NCBI GenBank assembly: GCA_051649305.1
Contig: JBOFGV010000087.1
Coordinates: forward strand, 43,462-107,461
Direction: 5' to 3'
From: JADCCX01 sp051649305
Lineage (GTDB): Bacteria > Pseudomonadota > Alphaproteobacteria > Rhizobiales > Beijerinckiaceae
Length of the DNA stretch: 64,000 bases
Position numbers and translations under genes: made by a program
Shown: piece by piece, positions 50,236-59,722 of the stretch
Numbering within the stretch: position 1 is the stretch's first letter
How the letters are laid out: each line of letters starts with the position of its first letter
The notes under the pieces: model-generated
What the model was told of the DNA's origin: nothing
Seen by the model: the letters and a program-made list of their open reading frames with translations, nothing else
The model's database searches: none

Positions 50236-51705
50236 ATGGCGAAGGAAACGGCTCAAAAGGCCATCTTCGATGAGATGCACGGGACAGATGGTTTCGTGCG
50301 TGATGGCTATCATGGCCTTGCGCAATGGTTGAAGGATTCACCCCCGGAACTGCTGAACAGCCGAAAGTCTGAAGCCGAACTGTTCTTCCGCCGTATCGGC
50401 ATTACCTTCAATGTCTACGGCGATGCAGAAGGCACGGAGCGGATCATCCCGTTTGATATCGTGCCGCGTGTGCTGACGATGAAAGAATGGGCCAAGCTTT
50501 CAAAGGGCCTTGAGCAGCGTGTCAATGCCCTCAACGCCTTCATTGCTGATGCCTACGGCGAGCGCAACATTGTCAAGGCCGGGCTTGTGCCTGAAGACCT
50601 GATTTTGCAGAACCCTGCCTTCCAGCCCGCCATGGCGCGCATCAAGCCCCCCGGTGGTGTTTATGTGCATATCGCCGGTGTTGATGTGGTGCGTGTCGAT
50701 CCCGATACGTTCTACGTGCTCGAAGACAACGCCCGCACGCCGTCCGGTGTTTCCTATATGCTGGAAAACCGCGAAGCGATGATGCGGCTGTTCCCTGATC
50801 TCTTTGGCAAACTGAAAATTGCACCAGTCGACAACTACACCGACAATCTGTTGCAGACCTTGCGTTCCGTTGCGCCGCCGACCGCGAGTGCAGAACCCAA
50901 TGTGGTGCTGCTGACACCCGGCGCCTTCAACTCCGCCTATTACGAGCATTCGTTTCTGGCTGACAAGATGGGCATCGAGCTTGTGGAAGGACGCGATCTT
51001 TTCGTGCGCGGCAATGTAGTCTACATGCGGACAACGGAAGGTCCGCGCCGTGTGGATGTGATCTACCGGCGCATTGACGACGAGTTTCTCGATCCGCTGG
51101 CCTTCAACCCCACCTCGGTGCTGGGTGTTCCCGGCCTGATGACTGCCTATGCCGCAGGCAATGTGACCATTTCCAATGCGGTTGGCACGGGCGTTTGCGA
51201 TGACAAGGCGATCTACAGCTACATGCCAGAGATCATCAAATTCTATCTGCAGGAAGATCCCATTCTGTTGAATGTACCGACATGGCGCTGCCGGGAGCCT
51301 GCGGCGCTCAAGTATGTGCTGGAGCATTTGCCGGAGCTCGTGGTGAAAGAGGTCAACGGCTCAGGCGGTTATGGTATGCTGGTGGGGCCACATGCCAGCA
51401 AGCAGCAGATTGCTGATTTCGCTGCCAAACTGACGGCGCATCCCGATGGGTTTATCGCGCAGCCAACGCTCGCTCTCTCCACCGTGCCATGCTTCATCAA
51501 CAACGGTCTGGCTCCGCGCCATGTCGACCTCAGACCCTATGTACTGTCGGGTGCTGACAAGGTGCGCGTTGTTCCCGGCGGCTTGACACGTGTGGCTCTC
51601 AAGGCAGGGTCGCTTGTGGTCAACTCCTCACAAGGTGGCGGCACAAAAGACACCTGGGTGGTTGAGGATGATCCGCTTGGCAGCACTGTGGCAGGGGAGG
51701 GCTGA
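50236..51705 (+). CDS. circularly permuted ATP-grasp protein of the Anbu cluster
   Basis: 489 residues from ATG 50236, preceded by GGGGAGG. The DUF404/407 layout is readable: GFVRDGYHGLAQWL, GVYVHIAGVDVVRVDPDTFYVLEDN, then VKEVNGSGGYGMLVGPHASKQQI as the ATP-grasp signature. This family is predicted to form peptide or amide bonds and is encoded with alpha-E, transglutaminase-like and Anbu genes. Those three follow here, so the cluster assignment is strong; the chemistry is inferred. Confidence 0.88.
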   Translation: MAKETAQKAIFDEMHGTDGFVRDGYHGLAQWLKDSPPELLNSRKSEAELFFRRIGITFNVYGDAEGTERIIPFDIVPRVLTMKEWAKLSKGLEQRVNALNAFIADAYGERNIVKAGLVPEDLILQNPAFQPAMARIKPPGGVYVHIAGVDVVRVDPDTFYVLEDNARTPSGVSYMLENREAMMRLFPDLFGKLKIAPVDNYTDNLLQTLRSVAPPTASAEPNVVLLTPGAFNSAYYEHSFLADKMGIELVEGRDLFVRGNVVYMRTTEGPRRVDVIYRRIDDEFLDPLAFNPTSVLGVPGLMTAYAAGNVTISNAVGTGVCDDKAIYSYMPEIIKFYLQEDPILLNVPTWRCREPAALKYVLEHLPELVVKEVNGSGGYGMLVGPHASKQQIADFAAKLTAHPDGFIAQPTLALSTVPCFINNGLAPRHVDLRPYVLSGADKVRVVPGGLTRVALKAGSLVVNSSQGGGTKDTWVVEDDPLGSTVAGEG

Positions 51706-51708
51706 ACC

Positions 51709-52650
51709 ATGCTTTCACGCACTGCTGACAGTCTTTACTGGCTTTCCCGCTATATCGAGCGGGCTGAAAATCTCGCCCGCATTCTGGATGTCGCGCAGCG
51801 CTTGTCTGCGCTTCCCTCCGCCTATGCCGGAGCATCCAGCGAATGGGAAAGCGCCATCGCCACCGCTGCCTGCGCCAACGATTTCTACAAGGTCTATAAC
51901 AAGCCGACACGCAACAATGTCATCGAGTTCATAGTGGCTTCCGACGCCAATTCATCTTCCATTCGCAATTGCATCGAGATTGCGCGTGCCAATGCGCGCT
52001 CCGTGCGCACGGCGTTGACCACAGAGATGTGGGAAGTCATCAACGGTGTCTGGCACGAGGTGCAGAAGTTCAAATTGAAGAACATTGACCCCAATGATCT
52101 CGCCCGTTTCCTCTCCATTGTGCAGGAGGCTTCCCTTCGCTTTGATGGAACTGCCTACCGCACCATGCTGCGGACCGACCATTTCCGCTTCCAGCGCATC
52201 GGTACGTTTCTTGAGCGTGCAGACAACATCGCACGCCTGCTGGATGTAAAGTATCACGTCCTTCTGCCGGAGAGTGCGCCAGTTGGCGGCGGGCTGGATT
52301 ACTTCCAGTGGTCAGCCATCCTGCGCGGTGTCGGTGCCTTGACGAGCTACAACTGGGTTTATCGCGACAACGTCAAGCCTTGGCTGGTGGCTGACTTCCT
52401 GATCTTGAGAAAGGAACAGCCGCGCTCGCTGATATCCTCATACGAAAATCTCAACAGCCATCTTGATCATCTGGCCGAGCGATACGGACGTCAGGGGGCT
52501 TCCCAACGCATTGCCCGCACGAACTATGGCAGCCTTCAAAACCAGAATATAGATGAGCTCTTCCAATATGGCTTGCATGAGTTCCTTACGGATTTCATTT
52601 CAGAGAACAACCGGTTGGGCGCTGCTGTTGTCGAACAGTATCTGCGCTGA
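51709..52650 (+). CDS. alpha-E (DUF403) domain protein
   Basis: 313 residues, almost wholly alpha-helical: MLSRTADSLYWLSRYIERAENLARIL, VWHEVQKFKLKN, RFQRIGTFLERADNIARLLDVKYH. Conserved R-x-x-E and D residues on the helices are typical of the alpha-E fold. Family has no settled biochemical function but is a constant partner of the ATP-grasp and transglutaminase genes. Starts three bases after the ATP-grasp stop. Confidence 0.88.
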   Translation: MLSRTADSLYWLSRYIERAENLARILDVAQRLSALPSAYAGASSEWESAIATAACANDFYKVYNKPTRNNVIEFIVASDANSSSIRNCIEIARANARSVRTALTTEMWEVINGVWHEVQKFKLKNIDPNDLARFLSIVQEASLRFDGTAYRTMLRTDHFRFQRIGTFLERADNIARLLDVKYHVLLPESAPVGGGLDYFQWSAILRGVGALTSYNWVYRDNVKPWLVADFLILRKEQPRSLISSYENLNSHLDHLAERYGRQGASQRIARTNYGSLQNQNIDELFQYGLHEFLTDFISENNRLGAAVVEQYLR

Positions 52651-52659
52651 GTGCATGCG

Positions 52660-53484
52660 ATGCGACTGAAGATCCGCCACATCACGCATTACGACTACGC
52701 CATGCCAGCGCAGTCTGCTGTGCAGATCCTGCGGCTGATGCCACGCAATTTTGATAGCCAGTTTGTGCGCAAATGGCGGGTCGAGATTGACGCTGACTCA
52801 AGGCTGGATCGTGCCGAGGATGCCTTTGGTAACTTCGTGCACACCTTCACTGTGGACGGTCCTGTGAAAGCCATGACTATTTCTGCCGAGGGGGAACTCG
52901 ATGTCGAGGACTGCGGCGGTTATATTCGAGAGACCATCGAGCGGTTTCCGCTCGGCTTCTGGTTGCGCGAAACAGCGTTGACACGCATCGAGCCAGAGTT
53001 GCGCGCCTATGCCCGCAGTGTTGCCAGCGGAGAAGGAGGCGACAAGGTCGCCACCCTTCACGCTTTGATGGCACGTATCCACAACGAGTTTGCTTTCATG
53101 ATTGGCGAGACTACGGTCACCACAACAGCACTTCAGGCGTTCCGGCAAAAATCGGGCGTCTGTCAGGATCTTGCCCACGTGTTTGTCGCCTGCGCGCGCT
53201 CGCTGGGTATACCGGCACGCTACATAGGGGGCTACTATCTGCGCACAGACACCATCACGCAGGAGGCTGGACATGCCTGGGCAGAGGCCCATGTTGATGG
53301 TCTTGGCTGGATAGGCTTTGATCCTGCAAACGGGGTGTGTGTCTCAGACCGCCATGTTCGCGTGGGCGTAGGCTCGGACTATCTTGAAGCAGCCCCAATC
53401 AGAGGCTCACGAACCGGCGGGGGCGAAGAAAAACTGAGCGTTTCGGTTGAGGTCAGTCAGTGCCGCATGGTGGTCGACAGCTGA
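52660..53484 (+). CDS. transglutaminase-like cysteine protease of the Anbu cluster
   Basis: 274 residues from ATG 52660 (MRLKIRHITHYDYAMPAQSA); a GTG three codons upstream is also open. N-terminal beta-sandwich followed by the transglutaminase core with Cys168 (SGVCQDLAHVF), His205 (GHAWAEAHV) and Asp221 (GFDPANG), a complete catalytic triad. Probably hydrolyses or transfers an isopeptide/amide bond made by the ATP-grasp partner. Its stop codon abuts that of the convergent channel-like gene (TGATCA). Confidence 0.88.
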   Translation: MRLKIRHITHYDYAMPAQSAVQILRLMPRNFDSQFVRKWRVEIDADSRLDRAEDAFGNFVHTFTVDGPVKAMTISAEGELDVEDCGGYIRETIERFPLGFWLRETALTRIEPELRAYARSVASGEGGDKVATLHALMARIHNEFAFMIGETTVTTTALQAFRQKSGVCQDLAHVFVACARSLGIPARYIGGYYLRTDTITQEAGHAWAEAHVDGLGWIGFDPANGVCVSDRHVRVGVGSDYLEAAPIRGSRTGGGEEKLSVSVEVSQCRMVVDS

Positions 53485-54600
53485 TCAGTTCTTCTCTTCC
53501 TTGGCGAACCACTTGCGATAGATGATATCGTAGGTGCCATTTTCTTTGAGCTTGAGCAGCGCTTCGTTGACTGGTTTGCGCAAGGGGCTCTCCTGCGGAA
53601 AGAGAATGCCGTAAGCCTCCTTGCGGAAGATGTTGCCAACCACGTTGACCTTGCCCTTGCCTTCCTGTGCCGCGAAATACAGCAGGACAGGCGCGTCAAA
53701 CACCACGGCATCCGCTTGCTTGTTCATCAACTGTGCAATAGCGCCAGCAATAGTGGCATTTTCAATCACTGCGGCATTGTTGTTACGCAAATAGGCTGCA
53801 GCAGTGCTGCCTGTGACGGTAGCCACTTTCTTGCCAGGCAGATCTTCCGGCCCGTTGATATCGCCCTTCAATTGCTGAACCGTCAGGGCCGTTGTCACGT
53901 TGGCTGTGAAGAAAGCGATGAAGATCACGCTGATGAAAATGGATACGGCAGCAATGCCGCGTCCTACGGGTGATTTGGGATGGTCCAGTTGCTGGCCATG
54001 AGCCGCACCTGTTGCCCACCAGATGGCCTGAAAGATGCCGGGAAAGTAGCGTTTGCTGACAATCGAGTTTGGATGGTTGCGCTCCGCTATCCAGACGATA
54101 TGCGCCGGTATGAGGATTAGCAGCGCGAGCAAGGTCCAAAGGCCCGGCATTGGGCCTGACGTCAGGAGGTTACGCACTGCAGCGAGGCTGAAGCCGCCGT
54201 CTGTACCTTCAGACCGCACCATGATCTGCAAACCTGAATCAAACATGGGCTGCGAGAAGTCGAATTTTTCCTCGCGCGCCGCTGTGATGGAAATGGCTGC
54301 AATGGCTACATCCGCTTCGCGCTTTTCGACGCTTCCAAGCAGGTTCGGCAATGTGTCTTTTTCGATGAAGACAAACGATTTCCCCAAAATTCCTGCCAGT
54401 GCCTGCCACAGATCAATGCTGAACCCGCGCAGCTTTTCATCTTCCTTGATCACAAAAGGGGCAACGGCCCTTGTCGAAACCTTAAGCGGCTCTCCGTTGC
54501 TGGCCTGCTGTGCAACTGCATTATGGTTGATTATCGTGCCAAACAGCACGAGCATGGCAAGGTGAAGGAAAAAGCGGAAAGAACGGAACAAAACTTGCAC
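53485..54600 (-). CDS. ionotropic glutamate receptor-like protein (binding domain plus channel core)
   Basis: 371 residues from GTG 54600; a TTG at 54591 has a better-spaced GGAG, so the start is uncertain. Signal peptide (about 10-30), then lobe 1 of a family 3 solute-binding fold (VSTRAVAPFVIKEDEKLRGF...ISITAAREEKFDFSQPMF). Helix 1 at about 157-177, a pore-loop-like FQAIWWATGAAHGQ, helix 2 at about 213-240, then lobe 2 (GKKVATVTGSTAAAYL...ADAVVFDAPVLLY). That is the split arrangement of bacterial GluR0-type receptors. The K+-channel filter TVGYG is absent. It lies reversed within the Anbu cluster. Confidence 0.78.
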   Translation of the reverse strand: MQVLFRSFRFFLHLAMLVLFGTIINHNAVAQQASNGEPLKVSTRAVAPFVIKEDEKLRGFSIDLWQALAGILGKSFVFIEKDTLPNLLGSVEKREADVAIAAISITAAREEKFDFSQPMFDSGLQIMVRSEGTDGGFSLAAVRNLLTSGPMPGLWTLLALLILIPAHIVWIAERNHPNSIVSKRYFPGIFQAIWWATGAAHGQQLDHPKSPVGRGIAAVSIFISVIFIAFFTANVTTALTVQQLKGDINGPEDLPGKKVATVTGSTAAAYLRNNNAAVIENATIAGAIAQLMNKQADAVVFDAPVLLYFAAQEGKGKVNVVGNIFRKEAYGILFPQESPLRKPVNEALLKLKENGTYDIIYRKWFAKEEKN

Positions 54601-54757
54601 TCCAGAAATTGTTCGCGTGATAGACTATGCCTTGGCGTTTTTGCAATGATTAAAGGCAATGGAAAATATGAAAAACAAGCCGATTGCGTGATGCGCGGCT
54701 GGGGTCTATCAGCATGACAAAACTCACTGGTGATTGATAAAAACAGGTCAAGGCAGC

Positions 54758-55507
54758 ATGACGTATTGCGTTGGAATTCTGGTGGAGCAGGGGTTGGTCA
54801 TGATGGCCGATACCCGCACAAATGCAGGGCTCGACAACGTCGCGACTTTTCGCAAACTCCACGTCTTCGAGAAGCCGGGTCAGAAGCTGTTTTCGCTCTG
54901 CACAGCTGGCAATCTCGCTGTCACGCAATCTATCGTTTCGCATCTGCGTGAAGGCATCAAGAACCCTGAAACCAAGCAGGTTGAGCGGTTGATTGACCAG
55001 AACTCCATGTTTGAAGCCGTGCAATTCGTAGGGCGCGCCATCCGCAAGGTGTTCGAGATTGATGGCAATGCACTGGAGCAGCATGCCGCGAGCTTTGATG
55101 TTACCATGCTGCTGGGTGGCCAGATCAAAGGGGAGCCACTGCGTCTGTTTATGCTCTACAAGGCGGGCAACTTCATTGAGGCGACACAGGACACCTGTTT
55201 CTTGCAGATCGGCGAGCACAAGTACGGCAAGCCGATTCTGGATCGGGCAGTGCAGTATCATACCGATGTCTATGATGCCTTGAAGCTGGGGCTGATCTCC
55301 ATGGATTCCACCATGCGCTCAAACCTTGGGGTTGGGCTTCCGGTTGATCTGATCGTGCAGAAAAACGATGATATCTCTTTTGATGTGCGCCGCCGCATCG
55401 AGGCGGGTGAGCCGTATTTCCATGATCTGCGTGAGCGCTGGTCAGCGGCGTTGCGGCAGGCACATCAGGCGATTCCAAGGCCGCCTTATGGCAGTGCAGG
55501 CAATTAA
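54758..55507 (+). CDS. proteasome-type protease Anbu (bacterial proteasome homologue)
   Basis: 249 residues from ATG 54758 (MTYCVGILVEQGLVMMADTR), which is the family start; after Met removal Thr is the expected catalytic N-terminal nucleophile. It has the Ntn-hydrolase pattern MADTRTNAG and SFDVTMLLGGQIKGEP. Anbu rings are the presumed ancestor of the proteasome/HslV. It belongs with the ATP-grasp, alpha-E and transglutaminase genes about 1.3 kb upstream. Its stop overlaps that of the convergent enoyl-CoA hydratase gene by four bases. Confidence 0.9.
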   Translation: MTYCVGILVEQGLVMMADTRTNAGLDNVATFRKLHVFEKPGQKLFSLCTAGNLAVTQSIVSHLREGIKNPETKQVERLIDQNSMFEAVQFVGRAIRKVFEIDGNALEQHAASFDVTMLLGGQIKGEPLRLFMLYKAGNFIEATQDTCFLQIGEHKYGKPILDRAVQYHTDVYDALKLGLISMDSTMRSNLGVGLPVDLIVQKNDDISFDVRRRIEAGEPYFHDLRERWSAALRQAHQAIPRPPYGSAGN

Positions 55508-56307
55508 AGCCGTCTGCCTTCCCAGCTTGGCTCCCGCTTTTCAACAAAAGCACTTATGCCCTCCTCGGCGTCACGGGCCAGCATGTTGTCCACCATCACC
55601 TGCGAGGCATAGCTGTAGGCATCCTGCAGCGACATCTCTGCCTGTCTGTAGAAGGCCTGTTTGCCGGTTTTGACAGTCATGGCGGATTTGGAAGCTATGA
55701 CAGTAGCCATCCGCATGGCTTCTTCGAGAGCGGCGCCAGCCGGGACCACGCTGTTGACCAGCCCATAGCGATGCGCCGTTGGGGCATCCGTCATTTCACC
55801 CAGCAGCAGCATCTCCATCGCATGCTTTTGTGAAACAACCCGAGACAGTGCGACCATAGGTGTTGAGCAAAAGAGACCGATATGCACGCCCGGCGTGCAG
55901 AACCTTGCATCAGCGCCAGCAACTGCGAGATCACAGGTCGCTACCAGCTGGCAGCCTGCCGCCGTCGCCACACCTTCAACTGCAGCAATGACTGGCTGGG
56001 GCAAATGCACGATGCGCTGCATCATGGCGGCACAGCGGCCCAGAATATCAGCGAAATAGGCACGGCCTCGGTCGGCATCGGCGCGTCTTGCGGTCATTTC
56101 CTTCAGATCATGTCCGGCTGAAAAAACCGGCCCTTCGGCGGCCAGAACAACAGCGCGGATGCTGGTATCCTGTGCAATCTCATCAAGCGCTGATGTCAAT
56201 TGATCCAGAAGCGCCTCAGACAACGGATTGCGCCCGGCAGCATTCGCGAGTGTCAGAAGGGCAATGCCCTGTGAATCGGTGCGGACAAGCGGTGCAGTGT
56301 GTTTCAT
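55504..56307 (-). CDS. enoyl-CoA hydratase/isomerase family protein
   Basis: 267-residue crotonase-fold protein: AVVLAAEGPVFSAGHDLKEM (oxyanion GHD), VIAAVEGVATAAGCQLVATCDLAV, then FCTPGVHIGLFCSTPMVALSRVV. The second catalytic Glu position reads with Thr/Pro-Gly-Val near VHIG, as in ECHDC3-like members whose hydratase activity is doubtful. Probably acts on an acyl-CoA thioester; pathway unknown. Divergent from the thioesterase gene. Confidence 0.82.
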   Translation of the reverse strand: MKHTAPLVRTDSQGIALLTLANAAGRNPLSEALLDQLTSALDEIAQDTSIRAVVLAAEGPVFSAGHDLKEMTARRADADRGRAYFADILGRCAAMMQRIVHLPQPVIAAVEGVATAAGCQLVATCDLAVAGADARFCTPGVHIGLFCSTPMVALSRVVSQKHAMEMLLLGEMTDAPTAHRYGLVNSVVPAGAALEEAMRMATVIASKSAMTVKTGKQAFYRQAEMSLQDAYSYASQVMVDNMLARDAEEGISAFVEKREPSWEGRRL

Positions 56308-56392
56308 ATCGGCAGGATAATCGGAACTGCTGGCTTGTCCATTCGTGCCGAAGCGCTATCGTTGCTCCAGCAATCAACAACGCTCTGGTTCC

Positions 56393-56836
56393 ATGTCTGA
56401 TAGTCACAACTCTAAAATGTCCCGCGACGAGATGAATGCATTTCTTGATCGGGAATTTCCACAGATTCACATGGGTGGCCGCATTTTCAGCGTGGAAACA
56501 GTGGGATACGGCAGTTGCCGCATGCGGATGGCGTTTCATGAGCGCAACATTCGCCCCGGTGGAACCCTGTCCGGGCCATCGATGTTCACATTGGCTGATC
56601 TCGCGTTTTATGTGGCGGTGCTTGGAGCGCTTGGCCCCGTGGCGCTGGCTGTGACAACCAATCTGAATATCAATTTTCTGCGCAAGCCCGCCCAGCGCGA
56701 CATGATTGCTGAGTGCAAGATGTTCAAGATTGGCAAACGCCTCGCTGTGGGTGAGGTGATGATTTATTCAGAGGGTGAACCAGACCCCGTAGCGCATGTC
56801 ACGGGAACTTACTCAATCCCGCCGATGCAATCATAA
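56393..56836 (+). CDS. PaaI-type hotdog thioesterase
   Basis: 147 residues from ATG 56393 (MSDSHNSKMSRDEMNAFLDR); ATG 56417 is an alternative. Hotdog pattern with IRPGGTLSGPSMFTLADLAFY (active-site region, where Asp sits in the long helix) and NLNINFLRKPAQRDMIAE. Should hydrolyse an acyl-CoA in the cytoplasm. It converges on hemY with a six-base gap. Substrate unknown. Confidence 0.85.
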   Translation: MSDSHNSKMSRDEMNAFLDREFPQIHMGGRIFSVETVGYGSCRMRMAFHERNIRPGGTLSGPSMFTLADLAFYVAVLGALGPVALAVTTNLNINFLRKPAQRDMIAECKMFKIGKRLAVGEVMIYSEGEPDPVAHVTGTYSIPPMQS

Positions 56837-56842
56837 GGCGGC

Positions 56843-58363
56843 TTATCCAAACAGCCGCCACTTGCCTTTGGGCGGGGTGGCCTCAGGGCCAGGATCATCG
56901 GGTGCTGCGGGCATGGAAGCGGTTGCAGCTTCAACTTTTGGCATGGTGGCAGGAACCGGTTTTTCCTGCACAACATCAACAACAGTTGCCGCTATCACTG
57001 GAGCAAGGACAGGCGGCGTGCTGTCCTCAATCATCGGTGTCTTGCGGCGTTCCGCCATTTCCTCGATCAGCACAGAGCCGGGTGCCTGTGGCGGCGTTGT
57101 CCAGACATAGCCGCCCAGCGCGCCGGTGACTGGCGACACGGGGGACCATGTTTCAGACACGCGGCCATCAGCCACCCATGCCTTGTCGCGTCCGGCGCGC
57201 GAAGCTCTTGCAAGCCATTCACGCACAAGGCCCATGTTGCCGCTGTCTTGCTCCTCAAGCTCGGCCATCAGCACGCAGGCGCGCACGGTCGGTTGTTCCA
57301 GCACAACGGTTTCAAGGTTTTCCCGCGCTGTGGCAAACTCCCGTGCATCAATCGCTGCGCGTGCCATGGTGAGGCGCGACTCCGGATTGGCTGGAGCAAG
57401 CTTCAGCAGATTACGGGCGCGCTTCAGACGGTCCTGCGCAGAATCGCCAAGCCGGACATCAAGGTAAGCCTCGGCAGTATCGGGGTGCGGCAGTGCGGCC
57501 CAGCTGGCTTCCAGAATTTTGGAAGCTCTGGAATAGTCACCCTTCTCGCTGGTTTTGCGCCCGAGCATAGCGGCTGCCGGCACCAGCGATGGATCAAGTT
57601 TGTTGGCTTCCTGCGCTGCGCGCAAGGCCTCGTCCGGAGAGCGGTTTGCACGGTCGAGAGCATCTGCTGTCAGCAGCACGGCGCGCTGCTTGCGTGCGGT
57701 ATCCTTGTCGATAATCCTGCGGCTGGCAGCCTGCTCAACCAGAGCCATAGCCCCCAGCCAGTCACGGTCCTGACAGCGATAGGAGAGGGCAGCATTGCTG
57801 GCCCAATCCGCTGATGGCGCGAGCTTGTAGGCTTCATCCGCATAAAAACGCGCGGCAGGAGCATCGCTTTTGCGCTGTGCCTCGATATAAAGACCGCGCA
57901 GGCCTACAACCCGCGTGTCAGCACTGTCGAGCATGGTTGTGAAGGCTTTTTCGGCTTTCACTGCATCGCCTGAAAGCTGTGCAGATTGCGCGCTTAGAAG
58001 CATGGTCAGCGGTTCTGCGCCCAACAACCTTTGGGCTTCATCTGCCTGCTTTGCAGCCGTGCGTGAATCGCCCGCACCAACAGCGACCATGCCGCGTGAC
58101 ACAGCCGCATAGCCCTTCTGCTTCTTGCGGCTGCGGCTGGCAATGGACATCAGGCTTGGCAAACGCAGCACGAGACGCACGGCGCTCCACAAAAGCACCA
58201 GCAGGATCGTAACAACGAGAAGCGCTATCAGCGCCGTGACAATATCGAGCTCGATGCGCTGTCCAAGCCAGGTGATGACCACATCGCCTTCGCGTTCGGC
58301 CACCCATGCGACGCCCAGTGCAATCAGCAGGAGCAGGCCAAGAAAGAAAACAATACGGATCAT
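56843..58363 (-). CDS. hemY: HemY-like TPR membrane protein
   Basis: 506 residues: two N-terminal membrane helices (about 3-21 and 42-63), a long helical TPR-like region with repeats such as ADEAYKLAPSADWASNAAL and LKLAPANPESRLTMARAAI, and a low-complexity Pro/Ala tail ending KWRLFG. This is the proteobacterial HemY_N type linked to hem genes, not the Gram-positive protoporphyrinogen oxidase of the same name. Role in late haem synthesis or its control is suspected. ATG overlaps the hemX-like stop by four bases. Confidence 0.85.
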   Translation of the reverse strand: MIRIVFFLGLLLLIALGVAWVAEREGDVVITWLGQRIELDIVTALIALLVVTILLVLLWSAVRLVLRLPSLMSIASRSRKKQKGYAAVSRGMVAVGAGDSRTAAKQADEAQRLLGAEPLTMLLSAQSAQLSGDAVKAEKAFTTMLDSADTRVVGLRGLYIEAQRKSDAPAARFYADEAYKLAPSADWASNAALSYRCQDRDWLGAMALVEQAASRRIIDKDTARKQRAVLLTADALDRANRSPDEALRAAQEANKLDPSLVPAAAMLGRKTSEKGDYSRASKILEASWAALPHPDTAEAYLDVRLGDSAQDRLKRARNLLKLAPANPESRLTMARAAIDAREFATARENLETVVLEQPTVRACVLMAELEEQDSGNMGLVREWLARASRAGRDKAWVADGRVSETWSPVSPVTGALGGYVWTTPPQAPGSVLIEEMAERRKTPMIEDSTPPVLAPVIAATVVDVVQEKPVPATMPKVEAATASMPAAPDDPGPEATPPKGKWRLFG

Positions 58364-59598
58364 GGTTTGGCCGTTCTCAACGCTGTTATGGCGCTGTCCT
58401 GTAACACTGTCAGCGCTTTCGCGGCTTTGTCCCGCTCATCGACCATTTTGGCCCAGGCGGCTGAAGGCGCGCGAGCTGCCTCGGGCAGTTTGCCCCATGC
58501 GGCCAGCGCTTCTGCCAGGCTGCCCTTGGCAATGGCGGCCTCGACGGTTCGCACAATGTCTGGTGGCGTGTTGCCGCCGATTTCACCAACCGGGCGTACC
58601 TTCACAAACCTCTGCAGGTAGGACATGGCAGCACCGGGCGCTGCTTCGCCTGATTGCGCCAGCGGGCCAGCAAAAGCCGCAAAGCCAGAAGCGATCTGCT
58701 GAAAGGTTGGCGCGCCTTTTTCAGCAAATGCCTTGAGAGGCGCGAGCTGCTCAGGCTTTGCGCCCATAAGTTCCGCCGCCGTTAATTCTGTGGTGAAGCT
58801 GCCACCACGATGAAAGGCCTGTGCAAGCCCTTGTACGGCTGTGAACAATGGCGCGGCTGTACCAGCCTCCATGCGTTTGGTTGCCTGTTCCACACGCTCG
58901 GACAGCGCAGTTATCCGGGGTTCTGCGGCTTTGAGGGTGGCGTCAGTTTTGCCATCAACAGCTTTCAAGCTCTGCTCCAGCGCGCCAAGGCGCTGTGTCA
59001 GTGGCGTGATATCAAGCGGAGGAGACGCCGCTGTCGGCAGATTGGCCACGCGCGTGTCTGTATTCTTGACGCCGGATTCCACAGTTGCAACACGATCAGC
59101 CAACCGCTTTTCAGCATCTGCAATCCGCTTCGCGAGATCACCTTCAAGGGCAGCAAGACGCTGTTGCAAGGCCTGAACATCGGGCGCAGCGCTTGGAGCA
59201 GCAGGGCGTGCCTCCAGCGCGGACACGGTCTGCTTCAGCTTCTGGATGTCAGCCTGTGCCGGATTGGATGCCGTGCCCAAAAGGCCTGGCAACGAAGCGC
59301 CGCCGGCTGTTCCCAGCAGGCCACCAATCACAGCAGCGATTGCCATCGGTCCAGCCAAAGACTTTTGCGCCACAGGAGCAACTGGCGGTGCAATGATATC
59401 AGGTTTCATCTCCGAAACGTCAGGCTCTTTTGCAATCTCGGGCGCGGCAGACTGTTCTGTGTTTGCAGCAGTCGTTTCAGCCGCCACTGGTTCAACCGGC
59501 GTAACAGTGGAGTCAACGGCCTTCAGCTCAATTTCGGGCGACTTGCGCTGGCTGCGCGCACCACGACGGTCGGGTGCCGCCTTGTCATTGTCTGTCAT
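58360..59598 (-). CDS. HemX/mitofilin-like inner-membrane protein
   Basis: 412 residues: a disordered acidic N-terminus with Pro/Val repeats, one membrane helix (about 82-103, AIAAVIGGLLGTAGGASLPG), then a long coiled coil (DIQKLKQTVSALEARPA...LAALEGDLAKRIADAEKRL) and a helical C-terminal domain. This is the alphaproteobacterial mitofilin-related (COG4223) protein that lies between hemD and hemY. Not an enzyme by sequence; may shape membranes or scaffold haem synthesis. Confidence 0.82.
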   Translation of the reverse strand: MTDNDKAAPDRRGARSQRKSPEIELKAVDSTVTPVEPVAAETTAANTEQSAAPEIAKEPDVSEMKPDIIAPPVAPVAQKSLAGPMAIAAVIGGLLGTAGGASLPGLLGTASNPAQADIQKLKQTVSALEARPAAPSAAPDVQALQQRLAALEGDLAKRIADAEKRLADRVATVESGVKNTDTRVANLPTAASPPLDITPLTQRLGALEQSLKAVDGKTDATLKAAEPRITALSERVEQATKRMEAGTAAPLFTAVQGLAQAFHRGGSFTTELTAAELMGAKPEQLAPLKAFAEKGAPTFQQIASGFAAFAGPLAQSGEAAPGAAMSYLQRFVKVRPVGEIGGNTPPDIVRTVEAAIAKGSLAEALAAWGKLPEAARAPSAAWAKMVDERDKAAKALTVLQDSAITALRTAKP

Positions 59599-59722
59599 AG
59601 TCTCTCCCCCGAAGCTGTGCGATTCAAACCAATACCGGTTTCAAGCGCAGAATTATGACAGAAACAATGCCTGTCACCAGAGCTGTTGCCAAGTCCATTT
59701 AGCATCCCAGGTCTTGTAGCCT

